DNA of 64,000 nt from Lasioglossum baleicum (GCF_051020765.1 NC_134930.1:5704001-5768000); one strand, 5' to 3'. Shown: positions 47,738 through 60,975, counted from the first letter of the stretch. The notes: generated by a model not told the origin, from the sequence alone. Program-made: numbers and translations.

Positions 47738-50700
47738 GTTCAGTCTCTTCTCGGCCTCATGGCTAAGAAGGTAGTGTATACCAGTTCGGGGACGAAACCG
47801 GTGAGTCCCACCTCGGCCTCATAGCTAAGAAGGTAGTGTATACCTGTTCGCGGACGACACCGATCAGACCTATCTCGGCCTCATGGCTAAGAAGGTAGTG
47901 TATACCAGTTCGGGGACGACACCGGTGAGTCCCATCTCGGCCTCATGGCTAAGAAGGTAGTGTATACCAGTTCCGGACGATACCGGTAAGTCCCTTCTCG
48001 GCCTCATGGCTAAGAAGGTAGTGTATACCAGTTCGGGGACGAAACCGGTGAGTCCCATCTCGGCCTCATGGCTAAGAAGGTAGTGTATACCTGTTCGGGG
48101 ACGAAACCGGGGAGTCCCATCTCGGCTTCATGGCTAGGAAGGTAGTGTATACCAGTTCGGGGACGAAACCGGTGAGTCCCATCTCGGCCTCATGGCTAAG
48201 AAGGTAGTGTATACCAGTTCGGGGACGAAACCGGTGAGTCCCATCTCGGCCTCATGGCTAAGAAGGTAGTGTATACCTGTTCGCGGACGACACCGATCAG
48301 TCCCATCTCGGCCTCATGGCTAAGAAGGTAGTGTATACCAGTTCCGGACGACACCGGTGAGCCCCTTCTCGGCCTCATGGCTAAGAAGGTAGTGTATACC
48401 TGTTCGCGGACGACACCGATCAGTCCCATCTCGGCCACATGGCTAAGAAGGTAGTGTATACCTGTTCGCGGACAACACCGATCAGTCCCATCTCTGCCTC
48501 ATGGCTAAGAAGGTAGTGTATACCAGTTCGGGGACGAAACCGGTGAGTCCCACCTCGGCCTCATGGCTAAGAAGGTAGTGTATACCTGTTCGCGGACGAC
48601 ACCGATCAGTCCCATCTCAGCCTCATGGCTAAGAAGGTAGTGTATACCAGTTCCGGACGACACCGGTAAGTCCCTTCTCGGCCTCATGGCTAAGAAGGTA
48701 GTATATACCAGTTCGGGGACGACACCGATCAGTCCCATCTCGGCCTCATGGCTAAGAAGGTAGTGTATACCAGTTCCGGACGACACCGGTAAGTCCCTTC
48801 TCGGCCTCATGGCTAAGAAGGTAGTGTATACCAGTTCGGGGACGAAACCGGTGAGTCCCATCTCGGCCTCATGGCTAAGAAGGTAGTGTATACCTGTTCG
48901 CGGACGACACCGATCAGACCCTTCTCGGCCTCATGGCTAAGAAGGTAGTGTATACCAGTTCGGGGACGAAACCGGTGAGTCCCACCTCGGCCTCATGGCT
49001 AAGAAGGTAGTGTATACCTGTTCGCGGACGACACCGATCAGTCCCATCTCGGCCTCATGGCTAAGAAGGTAGTGTATACCAGTTCCGGACGACACCGGTA
49101 AGTCCCTTCTCGGCCTCATGGCTAAGAAGGTAGTATATACCAGTTCGGGGACGACACCGATCAGTCCCATCTCGGCCTCATGGCTAAGAAGGTAGTGTAT
49201 ACCAGTTCCGGACGACACCGGTAAGTCCCTTCTCGGCCTCATGGCTAAGAAGGTAGTGTATACCAGTTCGGGGACGAAACCGGTAAGTCCCTTCTCGGCC
49301 TCATGGCTAAGAAGGTAGTGTATACCAGTTCGGGGACGAAACCGGTGAGTCCCATCTCGGCCTCATGGCTAAGAAGGTAGTGTATACCTGTTCGCGGACG
49401 ACACCGATCAGTCCCATCTCGGCCTCGTGGCTAAGAAGGTAGTGTATACCAGTTCGGGGACGAAACCGGTGAGTCCCATCTCGGCCTCATGGCTAAGAAG
49501 GTAGTGTATACCTGTTCGCGGACGACACCGATCAGTCCCATCTCGGTCTCGTGGCTAAGAAGGTAGTGTATACCTGTTCGCGGACGACACCGATCTGTCC
49601 CATCTCGGCCTCATGGCGAAGAAGGTAGTGTATACCAGTTCCGGACGACACCGGTGAGCCCCTTCTCGGCCTCATGGCTAAGTAGGTAGTGTATACCAGT
49701 TCCGGACGACACCGGTAAGTCCCTTCTCGGCCTCATGGCTAAGAAGGTAGTGTATACCAGTCCCGGGGGCACCGGTAAGTCCCTTCTCGGCCTCATGGCT
49801 AAGAAGGTAGTGTATACCAGTTCGGGGACGAAACCGGTGAATCCCATCTTGGCCTCCTGGCTAAGAAGGTAGTGTATACCTGTTCGCGGAAGACACCGAT
49901 CAGTCCCATCTCGGCCTCATGGCTAAGAAGGTAGTGTATACCAGTTCCGGACGACACCGGTAAGTCCCTTCTCGGCCTCATGGCTAAGAAGGTAGTATAT
50001 ACCAGTTCGGGGACGACACCGGTAAGTCCCTTCTCGGCCTCATGGCTAAGAAGGTAGTGTATACCTGATCGCGGACTACACCGATCAGTCCCATCTCGGC
50101 CACATGGCTAAGAAGGTAGTGTATACCTGTTCGCGGACAACACCGATCAGTCCCATCTCTGCCTCATGGCTAAGAAGGTAGTGTATACCAGTTCCGGACG
50201 ACACCGGTGAGTCCCATCTCGGCCTCATGGCTAAGAAGGTAGTGTATACCTGTTCGCGGACGACACCGATCAGTCCCTTCTCGGCCTCATGGCTAAGAAG
50301 GTAGTGTATACCAGTTCGGGGACGAAACCGGTGAGTCCCACCTCGGCCTCATGGCTAAGAAGGTAGTGTATACCTGTTCGCGGACGACACCGATCAGTCC
50401 CATCTCGGCCTCATGGCTAAGAAGGTAGTGTATACCAGATCCGGACGACACCGGTAAGTCCCTTCTCGGCCTCATGGCTAAGAAGGTAGTGTATACCAGT
50501 TCGGGGACGAAACCGGTGAGTCCCATCTCGGCCTCATGGCTAAGAAGGTAGTGTATACCTGTTCGCGGACGACACCGATCAGACCCATCTCGGCCTCATG
50601 GCTAAGAAGGTAGTGTATACCAGTTCGGGGACGACACCGGTGAGTCCCATCTCGGCCTCATGGCTAAGAAGGTAGTGTATACCAGTTCCGGACGATACCG

Positions 50701-51086
50701 GTAAGTCCCTTCTCGGCCTCATGGCTAAGAAGGTAGTGTATACCAGTTCGGGGACGAAACCGGTGAGTCCCATCTCGGCCTCATGGCTAAGAAGGTAGTG
50801 TATACCTGTTCGGGGACGAAACCGGTGAGTCCCATCTCGGCTTCATGGCTAGGAAGGTAGTGTATACCTATTCGCGGACGACACCGATCAGTCCCATCTC
50901 GGCCTCATGGCTAAGAAGGTAGTGTATACCAGTTCCGGACGACACCGGTGAGCCCCTTCTCGGCCTCATGGCTAAGTAGGTAGTGTATACCAGTTCCGGA
51001 CGACACCGGTAAGTCCCTTCTCGGCCTCATGGCTAAGAAGGTAGTGTATACCTGTTCGCGGACGACACCGATCAGTCCCATCTCGG
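47738..51086. repeat. Domain III HOR beta copy 3, joined to the long tail
   Basis: Its first part matches copy 2 at +2,347 to the CGATCTG monomer (49,591). From there to about 51,086 it matches 43,850-45,345 at +5,741, including the D monomer (49,762 against 44,021), the CTGATCGCGG A (50,066) and the header landmark (50,848). The unit therefore has the plan of copy 1 without its 1,049-bp duplication. Confidence 0.86.
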
Positions 51087-52275
51087 CCACATGGCTAAGA
51101 AGGTAGTGTATACCTGTTCGCGGACAACACCGATCAGTCCCATCTCTGCCTCATGGCTAAGAAGGTAGTGTATACCAGTTCCGGACGACACCGGTGAGTC
51201 CCATCTCGGCCTCATGGCTAAGAAGGTAGTGTATACCTGTTCGCGGACGACACCGATCAGTCCCTTCTAGGCCTCATGGCTAAGAAGGTAGTGTATACCA
51301 GTTCGGGGACGAAACCGGTGAGTCCCACCTCGGCCTCATGGCTAAGAAGGTAGTGTATACCTGATCGCGGACTACACCGATCAGTCCCATCTCGGCCACA
51401 TGGCTAAGAAGGTAGTGTATACCTGTTCGCGGACAACACCGATCAGTCCCATCTCGGCCACATGGCTAAGAAGGTAGTGTATACCTGTTCGCGGACAACA
51501 CCGATCAGTCCCATCTCTGCCTCATGGCTAAGAAGGTAGTGTATACCAGTTCCGGACGACACCGGTGAGTCCCATCTCGGCCTCATGGCTAAGAAGGTAG
51601 TGTATACCTGTTCGCGGACGACACCGATCAGTCCCTTCTCGGCCTCATGGCTAAGAAGGTAGTGTATACCAGTTCGGGGACGAAACCGGTGAGTCCCACC
51701 TCGGCCTCATGGCTAAGAAGGTAGTGTATACCTGTTCGCGGACGACACCGATCAGTCCCATCTCGGCCTCATGGCTAAGAAGGTAGTGTATACCAGATCC
51801 GGACGACACCGGTAAGTCCCTTCTCGGCCTCATGGCTAAGAAGGTAGTGTATACCAGTTCGGGGACGAAACCGGTGAGTCCCATCTCGGCCTCATGGCTA
51901 AGAAGGTAGTGTATACCTGTTCGCGGACGACACCGATCAGACCCATCTCGGCCTCATGGCTAAGAAGGTAGTGTATACCAGTTCGGGGACGACACCGGTG
52001 AGTCCCATCTCGGCCTCATGGCTAAGAAGGTAGTGTATACCAGTTCCGGACGATACCGGTAAGTCCCTTCTCGGCCTCATGGCTAAGAAGGTAGTGTATA
52101 CCAGTTCGGGGACGAAACCGGTGAGTCCCATCTCGGCCTCATGGCTAAGAAGGTAGTGTATACCTGTTCGGGGACGAAACCGGTGAGTCCCATCTCGGCT
52201 TCATGGCTAGGAAGGTAGTGTATACCTATTCGCGGACGACACCGATCAGTCCCATCTCGGCCTCATGGCTAAGAA

Positions 52276-52336
52276 GGTAGTGTATACCAGTTCCGGACGA
52301 CACCGATCAGTCCCATCTCTGCCTCATGGCTAAGAA
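52276..52336. repeat. B/A hybrid monomer fusing header monomers 2 and 5
   Basis: It reads CCAGTTCCGGACGACACCGA, then TCAGTCCCATCTCTGCC. The B start is that of header monomer 2; the CTCTGCC end belongs to header monomer 5. Header monomers 3 and 4 are missing here, while 6 and 7 follow in order. The switch lies inside GGACGACACCG, which A and B share. This records an in-monomer deletion breakpoint. Confidence 0.87.
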
Positions 52337-54472
52337 GGTAGTGTATACCAGTTCCGGACGACACCGGTGAGTCCCATCTCGGCCTCATGGCTAAGAAGGT
52401 AGTGTATACCTGTTCGCGGACGACACCGATCAGTCCCTTCTAGGCCTCATGGCTAAGAAGGTAGTGTATACCAGTTCGGGGACGAAACCGGTGAGTCCCA
52501 CCTCGGCCTCATGGCTAAGAAGGTAGTGTATACCTGATCGCGGACTACACCGATCAGTCCCATCTCGGCCACATGGCTAAGAAGGTAGTGTATACCTGTT
52601 CGCGGACAACACCGATCAGTCCCATCTCTGCCTCATGGCTAAGAAGGTAGTGTATACCAGTTCCGGACGACACCGGTGAGTCCCATCTCGGCCTCATGGC
52701 TAAGAAGGTAGTGTATACCAGTTCCGGACGATACCGGTAAGTCCCTTCTCGGCCTCATGGCTAAGAAGGTAGTGTATACCAGTTCGGGGACGAAACCGGT
52801 GAGTCCCATCTCGGCCTCATGGCTAAGAAGGTAGTGTATACCTGTTCGGGGACGAAACCGGTGAGTCCTATCTCGGCTTCATGGCTAGGAAGGTAGTGTA
52901 TACCTATTCGCGGACGACACCGATCAGTCCCATCTCGGCCTCATGGCTAAGAAGGTAGTGTATACCAGTTCCGGACGACACCGGTGAGCCCCTTCTCGGC
53001 CTCATGGCTAAGTAGGTAGTGTATACCAGTTCCGGACGACACCGGTAAGTCCCTTCTCGGCCTCATGGCTAAGAAGGTAGTGTATACCTGTTCGCGGACG
53101 ACACCGATCAGTCCCATCTCGGCCACATGGCTAAGAAGGTAGTGTATACCTGTTCGCGGACAACACCGATCAGTCCCATCTCTGCCTCATGGCTAAGAAG
53201 GTAGTGTATACCAGTTCCGGACGACACCGGTGAGTCCCATCTCGGCCTCATGGCTAAGAAGGTAGTGTATACCTGTTCGCGGACGACACCGATCAGTCCC
53301 TTCTAGGCCTCATGGCTAAGAAGGTAGTGTATACCAGTTCGGGGACGAAACCGGTGAGTCCCACCTCGGCCTCATGGCTAAGAAGGTAGTGTATACCTGA
53401 TCGCGGACTACACCGATCAGTCCCATCTCGGCCACATGGCTAAGAAGGTAGTGTATACCTGTTCGCGGACAACACCGATCAGTCCCATCTCGGCCACATG
53501 GCTAAGAAGGTAGTGTATACCAGTTCCGGACGACACCGGTGAGTCCCATCTCGGCCTCATGGCTAAGAAGGTAGTGTATACCTGTTCGCGGACGACACCG
53601 ATCAGTCCCATCTCGGCCTCATGGCTAAGAAGGTAGTGTATACCAGATCCGGACGACACCGGTAAGTCCCTTCTCGGCCTCATGGCTAAGAAGGTAGTGT
53701 ATACCAGTTCGGGGACGAAACCGGTGAGTCCCATCTCGGCCTCATGGCTAAGAAGGTAGTGTATACCTGTTCGCGGACGACACCGATCAGACCCATCTCG
53801 GCCTCATGGCTAAGAAGGTAGTGTATACCAGTTCGGGGACGACACCGGTGAGTCCCATCTCGGCCTCATGGCTAAGAAGGTAGTGTATACCAGTTCCGGA
53901 CGATACCGGTAAGTCCCTTCTCGGCCTCATGGCTAAGAAGGTAGTGTATACCAGTTCGGGGACGAAACCGGTGAGTCCCATCTCGGCCTCATGGCTAAGA
54001 AGGTAGTGTATACCTGTTCGGGGACGAAACCGGTGAGTCCCATCTCGGCTTCATGGCTAGGAAGGTAGTGTATACCTATTCGCGGACGACACCGATCAGT
54101 CCCATCTCGGCCTCATGGCTAAGAAGGTAGTGTATACCAGTTCCGGACGACACCGGTGAGCCCCTTCTCGGCCTCATGGCTAAGTAGGTAGTGTATACCA
54201 GTTCCGGACGACACCGGTAAGTCCCTTCTCGGCCTCATGGCTAAGAAGGTAGTGTATACCTGTTCGCGGACGACACCGATCAGTCCCATCTCGGCCACAT
54301 GGCTAAGAAGGTAGTGTATACCTGTTCGCGGACAACACCGATCAGTCCCATCTCTGCCTCATGGCTAAGAAGGTAGTGTATACCAGTTCCGGACGACACC
54401 GGTGAGTCCCATCTCGGCCTCATGGCTAAGAAGGTAGTGTATACCTGTTCGCGGACGACACCGATCAGTCCC

Positions 54473-55214
54473 TTCTAGGCCTCATGGCTAAGAAGGTAGT
54501 GTATACCAGTTCGGGGACGAAACCGGTGAGTCCCACCTCGGCCTCATGGCTAAGAAGGTAGTGTATACCTGATCGCGGACTACACCGATCAGTCCCATCT
54601 CGGCCACATGGCTAAGAAGGTAGTGTATACCTGTTCGCGGACAACACCGATCAGTCCCATCTCTGCCTCATGGCTAAGAAGGTAGTGTATACCAGTTCCG
54701 GACGACACCGGTGAGTCCCATCTCGGCCTCATGGCTAAGAAGGTAGTGTATACCTGTTCGCGGACGACACCGGTGAGTCCCATCTCGGCCTCATGGCTAA
54801 GAAGGTAGTGTATACCTGTTCGCGGACGACACCGATCAGTCCCTTCTAGGCCTCATGGCTAAGAAGGTAGTGTATACCAGTTCGGGGACGAAACCGGTGA
54901 GTCCCACCTCGGCCTCATGGCTAAGAAGGTAGTGTATACCTGATCGCGGACTACACCGATCAGTCCCATCTCGGCCACATGGCTAAGAAGGTAGTGTATA
55001 CCTGTTCGTGGACAACACCGATCAGTCCCATCTCTGCCTCATGGCTAAGAAGGTAGTGTATACCAGTTCCGGACGACACCGGTGAGTCCCATCTCGGCCT
55101 CATGGCTAAGAAGGTAGTGTATACCTGTTCGCGGACGACACCGATCAGTCCCTTCTCGGCCTCATGGCTAAGAAGGTAGTGTATACCAGTTCGGGGACGA
55201 AACCGGTGAGTCCC
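54473..55214. repeat. 371-bp (six-monomer) duplication with hybrid joint
   Basis: TTCTAGGCC at 54,473 and 54,844, and CTGATCGCGG at 54,569 and 54,940, are both 371 bp apart. The block is A end, C, A(GACTACACC), A(GACAACACC), B, then a monomer at 54,742-54,803 with an A start and GGTGAG end, an A/B hybrid at the joint. CGTGGACAAC at 55,007 is a C-to-T change in the second copy only. Confidence 0.84.
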
Positions 55215-56200
55215 ACCTCGGCCTCATGGCTAAGAAGGTAGTGTATACCTGTTCGCGGACGACACCGATCAGTCCCATCTCGGCCTCATGGCTAAGAAGG
55301 TAGTGTATACCAGATCCGGACGACACCGGTAAGTCCCTTCTCGGCCTCATGGCTAAGAAGGTAGTGTATACCAGTTCGGGGACGAAACCGGTGAGTCCCA
55401 TCTCGGCCTCATGGCTAAGAAGGTAGTGTATACCTGTTCGCGGACGACACCGATCAGACCCATCTCGGCCTCATGGCTAAGAAGGTAGTGTATACCAGTT
55501 CGGGGACGACACCGGTGAGTCCCATCTCGGCCTCATGGCTAAGAAGGTAGTGTATACCAGTTCCGGACGATACCGGTAAGTCCCTTCTCGGCCTCATGGC
55601 TAAGAAGGTAGTGTATACCAGTTCGGGGACGAAACCGGTGAGTCCCATCTCGGCCTCATGGCTAAGAAGGTAGTGTATACCTGTTCGGGGACGAAACCGG
55701 TGAGTCCCATCTCGGCTTCATGGCTAGGAAGGTAGTGTATACCTATTCGCGGACGACACCGATCAGTCCCATCTCGGCCTCATGGCTAAGAAGGTAGTGT
55801 ATACCAGTTCCGGACGACACCGGTGAGCCCCTTCTCGGCCTCATGGCTAAGTAGGTAGTGTATACCAGTTCCGGACGACACCGGTAAGTCCCTTCTCGGC
55901 CTCATGGCTAAGAAGGTAGTGTATACCTGTTCGCGGACGACACCGATCAGTCCCATCTCGGCCACATGGCTAAGAAGGTAGTGTATACCTGTTCGCGGAC
56001 AACACCGATCAGTCCCATCTCTGCCTCATGGCTAAGAAGGTAGTGTATACCAGTTCCGGACGACACCGGTGAGTCCCATCTCGGCCTCATGGCTAAGAAG
56101 GTAGTGTATACCTGTTCGCGGACGACACCGATCAGTCCCTTCTCGGCCTCATGGCTAAGAAGGTAGTGTATACCAGTTCGGGGACGAAACCGGTGAGTCC

Positions 56201-58484
56201 CAACTCGGCCTCATGGCTAAGATGGTAGTGTATACCAGTCCCGGGGGCACCGGTAAGTCCCTTCTCGGCCTCATGGCTAAGAAGGTAGTGTATACCAGTT
56301 CGGGGACGAAACCGGTGAATCCCATCTTGGCCTCCTGGCTAAGAAGGTAGTGTATACCTGTTCGCGGAAGACACCGATCAGTCCCATCTCGGCCTCATGG
56401 CTAAGAAGGTAGTGTATACCAGTTCGGGGACGAAACCGGTGAGTCCCATCTCGGCCTCATGGCTAAGATGGTAGTGTATACCTGTTCGCGGACGACACCG
56501 GTAAGTCCCTTCTCGGCCTCATGGCTAAGAAGGTAGTGTATACCTGTTCGCGGACGACACCGATCAGTCCCATCTCGGCCACATGGCTAAGAAGGTAGTG
56601 TATACCTGTTCGCGGACAACACCGATCAGTCCCATCTCTGCCTCATGGCTAAGAAGGTAGTGTATACCAGTTCCCGACGACACCGGTGAGTCCCATCTCG
56701 GCCTCATGGCTAAGAAGGTAGTGTATACCTGTTCGCGGACGACACCGATCAGTCCCTTCTCGGCCTCATGGCTAAGAAGGTAGTGTATACCAGTTCGGGG
56801 ACGAAACCGGTGAGTCCCATCTCGGCCTCATGGCTAAGAAGGTAGTGTATACCTGTTCGCGGACGACACCGATCAGTCCCATCTCGGCCTCATGGCTAAG
56901 AAGGTAGTGTATACCAGTTCGGGGACGAAACCGGTGAGTCCCACCTCGGCCTCATGGCTAAGAAAGTAGTGTATACCTGTTCGCGGACGACACCGATCAT
57001 TCCCATCTCGGCCTCATGGCTAAGAAGGTAGTGTATACCTGTTCGCGGACAACACCGATCAGTCCCATCTCTGCCTCATGGCTAAGAAGGTAGTGTATAC
57101 CAGTTCCGGACGACACCGGTGAGTCCCATCTCGGCCTCATGGCTAAGAAGGTAGTGTATACCTGTTCGCGGACGACACCGATCAGTCTCTTCTCGGCCTC
57201 ATGGCTAAGAAGGTAGTGTATACCAGTTCGGGGACGAAACCGGTGAGTCCCACCTCGGCCTCATAGCTAAGAAGGTAGTGTATACCTGTTCGCGGACGAC
57301 ACCGATCAGTCCCATCTCGGCCTCATGGCTAAGAAGGTAGTGTATACCAGTTCCGGACGACACCGGTAAGTCCCTTCTCGGCCTCATGGCTAAGAAGGTA
57401 GTGTATACCAGTTCGGGGACGAAACCGGTGAGTCCCATCTCGGCCTCATGGCTAAGAAGGTAGTGTATACCTGTTCGCGGACGACACCGATCAGTCCCAT
57501 CTCGGCCTCATGGCTAAGAAGGTAGTGTATACCAGTTCGGGGACGACACCGGTGAGTCCCATCTCGGCCTCATGGCTAAGAAGGTAGTGTATACCAGTTC
57601 CGGACGACACCGGTAAGTCCCTTCTCGGCCTCATGGCTAAGAAGGTAGTGTATACCAGTTCGGGGACGAAACCGGTGAGTCCCATCTCGGCCTCATGGCT
57701 AAGAAGGTAGTGTATACCTGTTCGCGGACGACACCGATCAGTCCCATCTCGGCCTCATGGCTAAGAAGGTAGTGTATACCAGTTCCGGACGACACCGGTG
57801 AGCCCCTTCTCGGCCTCATGGCTAAGTAGGTAGTGTATACCAGTTCCGGACGACACCGGTAAGTCCCTTCTCGGCCTCATTGCTAAGAAGGTAGTGTATA
57901 CCTGTTCGCGGACGACACCGATCAGTCCCATCTCTGCCTCATGGCTAAGAAGGTAGTGTATACCAGTTCCGGACGACACCGGTGAGTCCCATCTCGGCCT
58001 CATGGCTAAGAAGGTAGTGTATACCTGTTCGCGGACGACACCGATCAGTCCCTTCTCGGCCTCATGGCTAAGAAGGTAGTGTATACCAGTTCGGGGACGA
58101 AACCGGTGAGTCCCACCTCGGCCTCATGGCTAAGAAGGTAGTGTATACCTGTTCGCGGACGACACCGATCAGTCCCATCTCGGCCTCATGGCTAAGAAGG
58201 TAGTGTATACCAGTTCCGGACGACACCGGTAAGTCCCTTCTCGGCCTCATGGCTAAGAAGGTAGTGTATACCTGTTCGCGGACGACACCGATCAGTCCCT
58301 TCTCGGCCTCATGGCTAAGAAGGTAGTGTATACCAGTTCGGGGACGAAACCGGTGAGTCCCACCTCGGCCTCATGGCTAAGAAGGTAGTGTATACCTGTT
58401 CGCGGACGACACCGATCAGTCCCTTCTCGGCCTCATGGCTAAGAAGGTAGTGTATACCAGTTCGGGGACGAAACCGGTGAGTCC
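56201..58484. repeat. Domain III HOR epsilon copy 1, 37 monomers, 2,284 bp
   Basis: The phase marker is C with GTCCCAACTCGG, then GATGG-D(CAGTCCCGGGGGC), C(GTGAATCCC, CATCTTGGCCTCCTGG), A(GGAAGACACC), C and an A/B hybrid (CACCGGTAAG). Further markers CTCATAGCTAAG (57,263) and CTCATTGCTAAG (57,878) each recur 2,284 bp later. A private T at 57,000 (GATCATTCCC) is absent from copy 2. Confidence 0.92.
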
Positions 58485-60707
58485 CAACTCGGCCTCATGG
58501 CTAAGATGGTAGTGTATACCAGTCCCGGGGGCACCGGTAAGTCCCTTCTCGGCCTCATGGCTAAGAAGGTAGTGTATACCAGTTCGGGGACGAAACCGGT
58601 GAATCCCATCTTGGCCTCCTGGCTAAGAAGGTAGTGTATACCTGTTCGCGGAAGACACCGATCAGTCCCATCTCGGCCTCATGGCTAAGAAGGTAGTGTA
58701 TACCAGTTCGGGGACGAAACCGGTGAGTCCCATCTCGGCCTCATGGCTAAGATGGTAGTGTATACCTGTTCGCGGACGACACCGGTAAGTCCCTTCTCGG
58801 CCTCATGGCTAAGAAGGTAGTGTATACCTGTTCGCGGACGACACCGATCAGTCCCATCTCGGCCACATGGCTAAGAAGGTAGTGTATACCTGTTCGCGGA
58901 CAACACCGATCAGTCCCATCTCTGCCTCATGGCTAAGAAGGTAGTGTATACCAGTTCCCGACGACACCGGTGAGTCCCATCTCGGCCTCATGGCTAAGAA
59001 GGTAGTGTATACCTGTTCGCGGACGACACCGATCAGTCCCTTCTCGGCCTCATGGCTAAGAAGGTAGTGTATACCAGTTCGGGGACGAAACCGGTGAGTC
59101 CCATCTCGGCCTCATGGCTAAGAAGGTAGTGTATACCTGTTCGCGGACGACACCGATCAGTCCCATCTCGGCCTCATGGCTAAGAAGGTAGTGTATACCA
59201 GTTCGGGGACGAAACCGGTGAGTCCCACCTCGGCCTCATGGCTAAGAAAGTAGTGTATACCTGTTCGCGGACGACACCGATCAGTCCCATCTCGGCCTCA
59301 TGGCTAAGAAGGTAGTGTATACCTGTTCGCGGACAACACCGATCAGTCCCATCTCTGCCTCATGGCTAAGAAGGTAGTGTATACCAGTTCCGGACGACAC
59401 CGGTGAGTCCCATCTCGGCCTCATGGCTAAGAAGGTAGTGTATACCTGTTCGCGGACGACACCGATCAGTCTCTTCTCGGCCTCATGGCTAAGAAGGTAG
59501 TGTATACCAGTTCGGGGACGAAACCGGTGAGTCCCACCTCGGCCTCATAGCTAAGAAGGTAGTGTATACCTGTTCGCGGACGACACCGATCAGTCCCATC
59601 TCGGCCTCATGGCTAAGAAGGTAGTGTATACCAGTTCCGGACGACACCGGTAAGTCCCTTCTCGGCCTCATGGCTAAGAAGGTAGTGTATACCAGTTCGG
59701 GGACGAAACCGGTGAGTCCCATCTCGGCCTCATGGCTAAGAAGGTAGTGTATACCTGTTCGCGGACGACACCGATCAGTCCCATCTCGGCCTCATGGCTA
59801 AGAAGGTAGTGTATACCAGTTCGGGGACGACACCGGTGAGTCCCATCTCGGCCTCATGGCTAAGAAGGTAGTGTATACCAGTTCCGGACGACACCGGTAA
59901 GTCCCTTCTCGGCCTCATGGCTAAGAAGGTAGTGTATACCAGTTCGGGGACGAAACCGGTGAGTCCCATCTCGGCCTCATGGCTAAGAAGGTAGTGTATA
60001 CCTGTTCGCGGACGACACCGATCAGTCCCATCTCGGCCTCATGGCTAAGAAGGTAGTGTATACCAGTTCCGGACGACACCGGTGAGCCCCTTCTCGGCCT
60101 CATGGCTAAGTAGGTAGTGTATACCAGTTCCGGACGACACCGGTAAGTCCCTTCTCGGCCTCATTGCTAAGAAGGTAGTGTATACCTGTTCGCGGACGAC
60201 ACCGATCAGTCCCATCTCTGCCTCATGGCTAAGAAGGTAGTGTATACCAGTTCCGGACGACACCGGTGAGTCCCATCTCGGCCTCATGGCTAAGAAGGTA
60301 GTGTATACCTGTTCGCGGACGACACCGATCAGTCCCTTCTCGGCCTCATGGCTAAGAAGGTAGTGTATACCAGTTCGGGGACGAAACCGGTGAGTCCCAC
60401 CTCGGCCTCATGGCTAAGAAGGTAGTGTATACCTGTTCGCGGACGACACCGATCAGTCCCATCTCGGCCTCATGGCTAAGAAGGTAGTGTATACCAGTTC
60501 CGGACGACACCGGTAAGTCCCTTCTCGGCCTCATGGCTAAGAAGGTAGTGTATACCTGTTCGCGGACGACACCGATCAGTCCCTTCTCGGCCTCATGGCT
60601 AAGAAGGTAGTGTATACCAGTTCGGGGACGAAACCGGTGAGTCCCACCTCGGCCTCATGGCTAAGAAGGTAGTGTATACCTGTTCGCGGACGACACCGAT
60701 CAGTCCC
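58485..60707. repeat. Domain III HOR epsilon copy 2
   Basis: It is a head-to-tail copy of 56,201-58,423 at a constant 2,284 bp; the only difference noticed is the G at 59,284. It stops near 60,707, where an A continues CCCATCTCGGCCTCGTGG instead of CCCTTCTCGG and enters the GTCCGTTC B pair. This is one of the closest duplicate pairs in the window. Confidence 0.92.
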
Positions 60708-60975
60708 ATCTCGGCCTCGTGGCTAAGAAGGTAGTGTATACCAGTTCCGGACGACACCGGTAAGTCCGTTCTCGGCCTCATGGCTAAGAAGGTAGTGTAT
60801 ACCAGTTCCGGACGACACCGGTAAGTCCGTTCTCGGCCTCATGGCTAAGAAGGTAGTGTATACCAGTTCGGGGACGAAACCGGTGAGTCCCATCTCGGCC
60901 TCATGGCTAAGAAGGTAGTGTATACCTGTTCGCGGACGACACCGATCAGTCCCTTCTCGGCCTCATGGATAAGAA
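60708..60975. repeat. Junction monomers with B-B(GTCCGTTC) pair
   Basis: The sequence matches 38,488-38,693 except for one extra C monomer at about 60,848-60,909. Because of this insertion the separation from domain III's start changes from 22,220 to 22,282 bp. CATGGATAAG at 60,968 is a private A. Confidence 0.8.

Larger units (their letters stand above)
51087..56200. repeat. Domain II-like block in domain III, variable header spacing
   Basis: Landmark monomers at 50,848, 52,206, 52,884, 54,056 and 55,723 give spacings of 1,358, 678, 1,172 and 1,667 bp (22, 11, 19 and 27 monomers). Between them lie variants seen in domain II: TTCTAGGCC (51,266, 52,439, 53,302, 54,473, 54,844), CTGATCGCGGACTACACC (51,361, 52,534, 53,397, 54,569, 54,940), CCAGATCCGG and GACGATACCGG. 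The block appears to be one HOR shortened and lengthened by monomer-register exchanges. Confidence 0.82.

Noticed and set aside
56201..60707. Near-identical duplicates as pure assembly artefact
   Set aside because: Not excluded, but private variants such as T at 57,000 and different flanks distinguish the copies, so they were annotated as real and flagged for a read check.
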